Part shown: one piece after another, positions 60,298 to 64,000 of the stretch | Numbering within the stretch: the stretch's first letter is position 1 | Layout of the letters: each line of letters opens with the position of its first letter | Source of the DNA: Halobellus sp. LT62 | GTDB taxonomy: Archaea > Halobacteriota > Halobacteria > Halobacteriales > Haloferacaceae | Length of the DNA: 64,000 bases | Assembly: GCF_037031285.1 (NCBI RefSeq) | Contig: NZ_JAYEZO010000001.1 | Location: 558,001-622,000 of the forward strand | Direction: 5' to 3' | The notes under the pieces: generated by a model | Told to the model about the DNA's origin: nothing | The model's database searches: none | Seen by the model: the letters and a program-made list of their open reading frames with translations, nothing else | Made by a program: the position numbers and the translations under genes

Positions 60298-61784
60298 CAC
60301 GGGTGATCCACACCGGCGACACCCACCTCGGGTACCAGCAGTACCACTCGTCGGCGCGACGCGAGGACTTCCTCGACGCGTTCGAGCAGGTGATCGACGA
60401 CGCGGTCGAGTCCGACGTCGACGCCGTCGTCCACGCGGGCGACCTGTTCCACGACCGGCGACCGGAGCTGCGCGACCTCCTCGGGACGATCCGCGTGCTC
60501 CGGCGGCTCCGGGACGCCGACATCCCGTTTCTCGCGGTCGTCGGCAACCACGAATCAACGCGCGGGGGCCAGTGGCTCGATCTCTTCGAGAACCTCGGCC
60601 TCGGCGAACGGTTGGGCGCGGAGCCGCGAATCGTCGGCGAGACGGCCTTTTACGGCCTCGATCACGTCCCGAAATCCCGGCGGGACGACCTCGAATACGA
60701 CTTCGAGCCGCACGACGCCGCCCACGCCGCGCTCGTGACTCACGGACTGTTCACGCCGTTCGCGTACGCCGACTGGGAGACCGAGACCGTCCTCGAACGC
60801 TCGAACGTCGACTTCGACGCGGTGCTCCTCGGCGACAACCACGCCCCCGGGATCGAGACCGTCGCCGACACGTGGGTCACCTACTGCGGGTCGACCGAGC
60901 GCGCCAGCGCCGCCGAGGAGGAAGCGCGCGGCTACAACCTCGTCAGGTTCGGCGCGGCGGCGGGCGACGCCGACGATGCCGAGAACTCCGACGACGTCAC
61001 CGACGATGCCGCCAACGCGGACGCTGCCGACGCCGACGACACCGGTGAGCGCGAGCGCGCGGTCGACATCCGACGGCGGACGCTCGACACGCGTCCGTTC
61101 GTCTTCGAATCCGTGAAGTTGGCCGCGAGCGAGGGGACAGCGCGCGTCCACGAGCAGCTCCGCCAACACGACGTCGACGACGCGGTCGTCGTCGTCGAGA
61201 TCCTCGGCGACGGCGACCCCGTAACGCCCGCCTCCGTCGAGGAGTCGCTCGCCGAGCGCGGCGCGCTCGTCGCCCGCGTCACCGACCGCCGCGAGCGGGA
61301 CGTCGAGTCCTCCCTCGACGTGTCCTTCGCCGACCCCGACGACGCCGTCGAGGAGCGCGTCCGCGAGTTGGGTCTTTCATCGGCCGCCCTCGACGTCGAC
61401 GAGACGATCCGCGCGAGCAAAACGGCAGACTCGAACGTGCGCGAGGTCGTCGAGAACCGCGTCTCCGACCTCATTGACGACGACCGAGGCGCGTTCGATC
61501 CCGCGCCCGAGTCGGCTGAGTCGGACGAACCGGATTCGCCCGTCGGTGGCGAGTCATCCGATGTCGACGACGTTGATAACGGAGATCACGCAGACGCCGA
61601 TGGCGACGATAACGCAGACGAGGTCGACGGCGAACTCGCAGAAGCCGCGGGCGAAATCGGTGGAGAGGACTCGGAGTCGGCCGACGGAGGAGACCCAGAA
61701 TCGGTGGACAGCGAGGACTCGGAGTCGGCCGACGAACAGGTTTCGCGCCCGACCGACGGACAGGTCACGATGGAGGACTTCTAG
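60294..61784 (+). CDS. mre11: DNA double-strand break repair nuclease Mre11
   Basis: The 496-residue protein is a Mn-dependent nuclease of the Mre11-Rad50 complex. Phosphoesterase motifs are HTGDTHLG (D9, H11), HAGDLFHDRRP (D50), VVGNHES (N85, H86), VTHGLF and LLGDNHAPG. An acidic insert follows the motif block (around 225-250). A long acidic Asp/Glu/Ser/Gly tail from about 400 ends in QVTMEDF, a conserved-looking end. rad50 begins immediately after the stop, so they are co-transcribed. Confidence 0.95.
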   Translation: MTRVIHTGDTHLGYQQYHSSARREDFLDAFEQVIDDAVESDVDAVVHAGDLFHDRRPELRDLLGTIRVLRRLRDADIPFLAVVGNHESTRGGQWLDLFENLGLGERLGAEPRIVGETAFYGLDHVPKSRRDDLEYDFEPHDAAHAALVTHGLFTPFAYADWETETVLERSNVDFDAVLLGDNHAPGIETVADTWVTYCGSTERASAAEEEARGYNLVRFGAAAGDADDAENSDDVTDDAANADAADADDTGERERAVDIRRRTLDTRPFVFESVKLAASEGTARVHEQLRQHDVDDAVVVVEILGDGDPVTPASVEESLAERGALVARVTDRRERDVESSLDVSFADPDDAVEERVRELGLSSAALDVDETIRASKTADSNVREVVENRVSDLIDDDRGAFDPAPESAESDEPDSPVGGESSDVDDVDNGDHADADGDDNADEVDGELAEAAGEIGGEDSESADGGDPESVDSEDSESADEQVSRPTDGQVTMEDF

Positions 61785-64000
61785 ATGCGCTTCGAACGAA
61801 TCCGCTTGCGGAACTTCAAACCGTACGCGGACGCGGAGCTCGACCTCCGCGACGGCGTCACCGTCATCCACGGGTTGAACGGCAGCGGCAAATCATCGCT
61901 GTTGGAGGCGTGCTTCTTCGCGCTGTACGGTGCGAACGCGCTCGATGAGACCCTTGACGACATCGTGACGACGGGCGAGGACGAGGCCGAGGTCGACCTG
62001 CAGTTCGCCCACGAGGGCGAGACGTTCAACATCCGACGGGAACTTCGGCGCTCCGGGGACCGCATCGGGACGACGATCTGCACGCTCGAAGGCCCCGACG
62101 TCGCGGTCGACGGCGCGACTGACGTCCGCGCGTTCGTCACCGACCTCCTGCGGATGGACGCCGAGGCGTTCGTCAACTGCGCGTACGTCCGCCAGGGAGA
62201 GGTGAACAAGCTCATCAACGCCACGCCGGCCCAGCGGCAGGACACCATCGACGACCTCCTTCAATTGGGGAAGTTAGAGGAGTACCGCGAACGGGCCGGG
62301 CAGGCGCGACTCGGCGTCGAAGACGTCCGATCGGAGAGGAAGGGCGCGCTCGCGAAGCTCGACTCCCAGATCGAGGCCAAGGAGGACGCCGACCTCCACG
62401 CGCGGCTGAACGAACTCGAAACGAAGTTGGCCGACGTCGATTCCGATATCGAACGCTTCGAGGAGCAAAAGGCGCGCGCGGAGGAGACGCTCGCGGAGGC
62501 CGAGGAAGTCCTCGACTCCCACGAGGAGACGAAGGCGACGCTCGACGACCTCGACGGCGACATCGCCGACCTCCGAGAGACGATCGAATCAGACGAGAAA
62601 GAGCGCGACGAGCTCCGCTCGGAGATCGTCGACCGTCGCGATCGGATCGACGAGCTCGAACGTGAGCTCGAATCCGCGGCGGAGAAGACCGATCTCGAGG
62701 GAGCAACCGGCGCTGACGACGCGGTCGACGCGGCGGCGGTCGACGCCGACGTGCTCGACGCGCGCCGCGAATCGCTGAACGAGCGGGAGGAAGCGGTCCG
62801 CGAGGAACTCACCGACGCGCGCCGACGCGAGACGATGCTGTCGAACCAAGCCGAGAAGTTGGCCGAGCGCGCCGACGAGTTGGAGACGCGCGCGGAGGAA
62901 CTCCGAGAGCGCGCCTCGGAGGCGGAATCGACCGCGAACGACGCCGAGAGCCGGGCCGAAGAGCGGAGCGCGGAACTGGCGGAACTCGACGACGAGATCG
63001 ACGCCCTGCGCGAGCGCTTCGACGACCCGCCGGTCGCGGTCGGCGAGGCCACGGCCCATCGCGAGTCGGTGCAGGCCTCGCTCCGAGAGACGCGCGAGTC
63101 GCTCGCGACGAAGCGCGCGGAGTTGGAGTCGGCCCGAGAGCGCCTCGAAGAAGCCGAAGCGCTCCGCGCGGCGGGGAAGTGCCCCGAGTGCGGCCAGCCG
63201 GTCGATGGATCGCCGCACGTCGACGCCATCGGCGAACACGAGGCGGAGATCGCCGACCTCGAAGCCGACATCGATGATCTCGAAGCGGAAGTGGACGAGC
63301 GTGAAGCGGCGCTGGAGACCGCGGAATCCCTCGTCGACGCCGAGTCGCGCTTGGGGAACCTCCGCGAGAAGCGCACGCTGATCGAGAGCAGCATCGAGGA
63401 CGCCCGCGAGACCCTCCGAGAGCGACGCGAGGAGGCCGAATCCGCTCGCGAGGAGGCGGACGAACTCGACGCGCAGGCCGAAGAAAAGCGCGAGGCGGCG
63501 GAGACCCAGTCGGCGGCCGCCGAGGACGCCGAAGCGGACGTCCAATCCCTCGAAGGCGATCTCGACGAGATCGAAACCGAACGCGAGCGGTTGGATCGAG
63601 TCGAGGCCCTCCGCTCTGCGATCGACGAGGCGGATTCGGAGATCGATCGGCTTCGGGAGCGCCGACAGACCATCGCCGAGCAGAACGACGAGCGGCGGGA
63701 GTACCTCCAAGAGAAGCGTGAGCGACGCGAAGAACTGGCCGACGCGGTCGACGAGGAGCGCGTCGAGACGGCCAAGGCAAACAAAGCGGACGCCGAGGAG
63801 TATCTCGCGAACGTCCCCGAGAAACTCGACGAACTCCGCGGACAGCGCGACGCACTGCAGAACGACATCGGCGGCGTGAAGACGTCGCTCACAGAGCTCG
63901 AATCGCTCCGCGAGGACAGGGCGGAGATCGCCGCGAAGGTCGAGGCGCTGGACTCGGTTCACGAGGAGATATCCACGCTGGAATCGACCTACAGCGACCT
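61785..64000 (+). CDS. rad50: DNA double-strand break repair ATPase Rad50 (3' end outside window)
   Basis: The visible 738 codons encode the N-terminal Walker A lobe and most of the first coiled coil of Rad50, an SMC-like ATPase that acts with Mre11. Walker [10 protein letters not shown] is at residues 30-38 and the Q-loop region is [12 protein letters not shown]. The zinc hook CPECGQPV begins at residue 466, after a long helical arm, and the second arm follows. The ABC signature and Walker B lie beyond the window end. The ATG starts directly after the mre11 stop codon. Confidence 0.96.
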   Translation, partial: MRFERIRLRNFKPYADAELDLRDGVTVIHGLNGSGKSSLLEACFFALYGANALDETLDDIVTTGEDEAEVDLQFAHEGETFNIRRELRRSGDRIGTTICTLEGPDVAVDGATDVRAFVTDLLRMDAEAFVNCAYVRQGEVNKLINATPAQRQDTIDDLLQLGKLEEYRERAGQARLGVEDVRSERKGALAKLDSQIEAKEDADLHARLNELETKLADVDSDIERFEEQKARAEETLAEAEEVLDSHEETKATLDDLDGDIADLRETIESDEKERDELRSEIVDRRDRIDELERELESAAEKTDLEGATGADDAVDAAAVDADVLDARRESLNEREEAVREELTDARRRETMLSNQAEKLAERADELETRAEELRERASEAESTANDAESRAEERSAELAELDDEIDALRERFDDPPVAVGEATAHRESVQASLRETRESLATKRAELESARERLEEAEALRAAGKCPECGQPVDGSPHVDAIGEHEAEIADLEADIDDLEAEVDEREAALETAESLVDAESRLGNLREKRTLIESSIEDARETLRERREEAESAREEADELDAQAEEKREAAETQSAAAEDAEADVQSLEGDLDEIETERERLDRVEALRSAIDEADSEIDRLRERRQTIAEQNDERREYLQEKRERREELADAVDEERVETAKANKADAEEYLANVPEKLDELRGQRDALQNDIGGVKTSLTELESLREDRAEIAAKVEALDSVHEEISTLESTYSD

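Noticed and set aside
62261-63892. A 543-codon minus-strand ORF opposite rad50
   Set aside because: It is the antisense frame of a clear Rad50 gene. Its product is Ser/Arg-rich, as expected from reading a GC-rich gene backwards. Similar long antisense frames occur across the window (for example opposite coxAC, polX and polB).

Overview
The window is a stretch of a haloarchaeal (class Halobacteria) chromosome. The evidence is its high GC, the strongly acidic predicted proteins, leaderless starts with a TATA box about 25-32 bases upstream, and markers such as a proteasome-activating nucleotidase, Dph2, an archaeal-type S-adenosylmethionine synthetase, a family B DNA polymerase with an intein, CetZ, and Mre11-Rad50. 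Many products are short conserved haloarchaeal proteins of unknown function. I see no rRNA, CRISPR array, insertion sequence or prophage. One tRNA (Arg, CCT anticodon) is present. The first gene (a methyltransferase) and the last (rad50) are cut by the window edges.

Layout. 1-8.6 kb: methyltransferase, small winged-helix regulator, metallo-hydrolase, CxxC protein, LOG-like protein, dph2, YlbF-like protein, a MinD-like/KaiC-like pair and an FKBP isomerase. 8.8-16.6 kb: aa3-type cytochrome c oxidase (coxB, fused coxA+C, coxD) with membrane proteins of unknown role around it, then a CYTH-domain protein. 16.8-21.2 kb: S-adenosylmethionine synthetase, thiI, small zinc and PRC-barrel proteins, and an unusual Gly/Met-rich protein. 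21.2-23.6 kb: two glycosyltransferases. 23.7-31.0 kb: rnp4, yhbY, mscS, HD hydrolase, peroxiredoxin, tatA, tRNA-Arg, metallo-hydrolase and DUF302. This part carries four copies of an 84-bp palindromic repeat. 31.1-38.7 kb: membrane proteins, Mut7-C nuclease-like protein, polX, phosphodiesterase-like protein and cetZ. 38.8-48.8 kb: a type IV pilus/Tad-like secretion cluster of eight genes (coiled-coil protein to 1023-aa surface protein) driven by two almost identical promoters. 48.9-52.5 kb: sufCBD for Fe-S assembly. 52.7-56.7 kb: polB with a 424-residue intein. 56.8-64 kb: small proteins, PAN, a second small winged-helix regulator, and mre11-rad50.

The most notable feature is the 84-bp repeat family at 23987, 25330, 26754 and 30498. 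All four copies are exactly 84 bp, have near-palindromic ends and show paired base changes that keep internal hairpins. Two direct copies bracket a single unusual gene that sits between rnp4 and yhbY, genes I would expect to be adjacent in haloarchaea. Other points for a second look are the 34-bp promoter duplicated in the pilus cluster, the palindrome enclosing the polB TATA box, a 29-bp direct repeat before the S-adenosylmethionine synthetase gene, and several low-complexity proteins.
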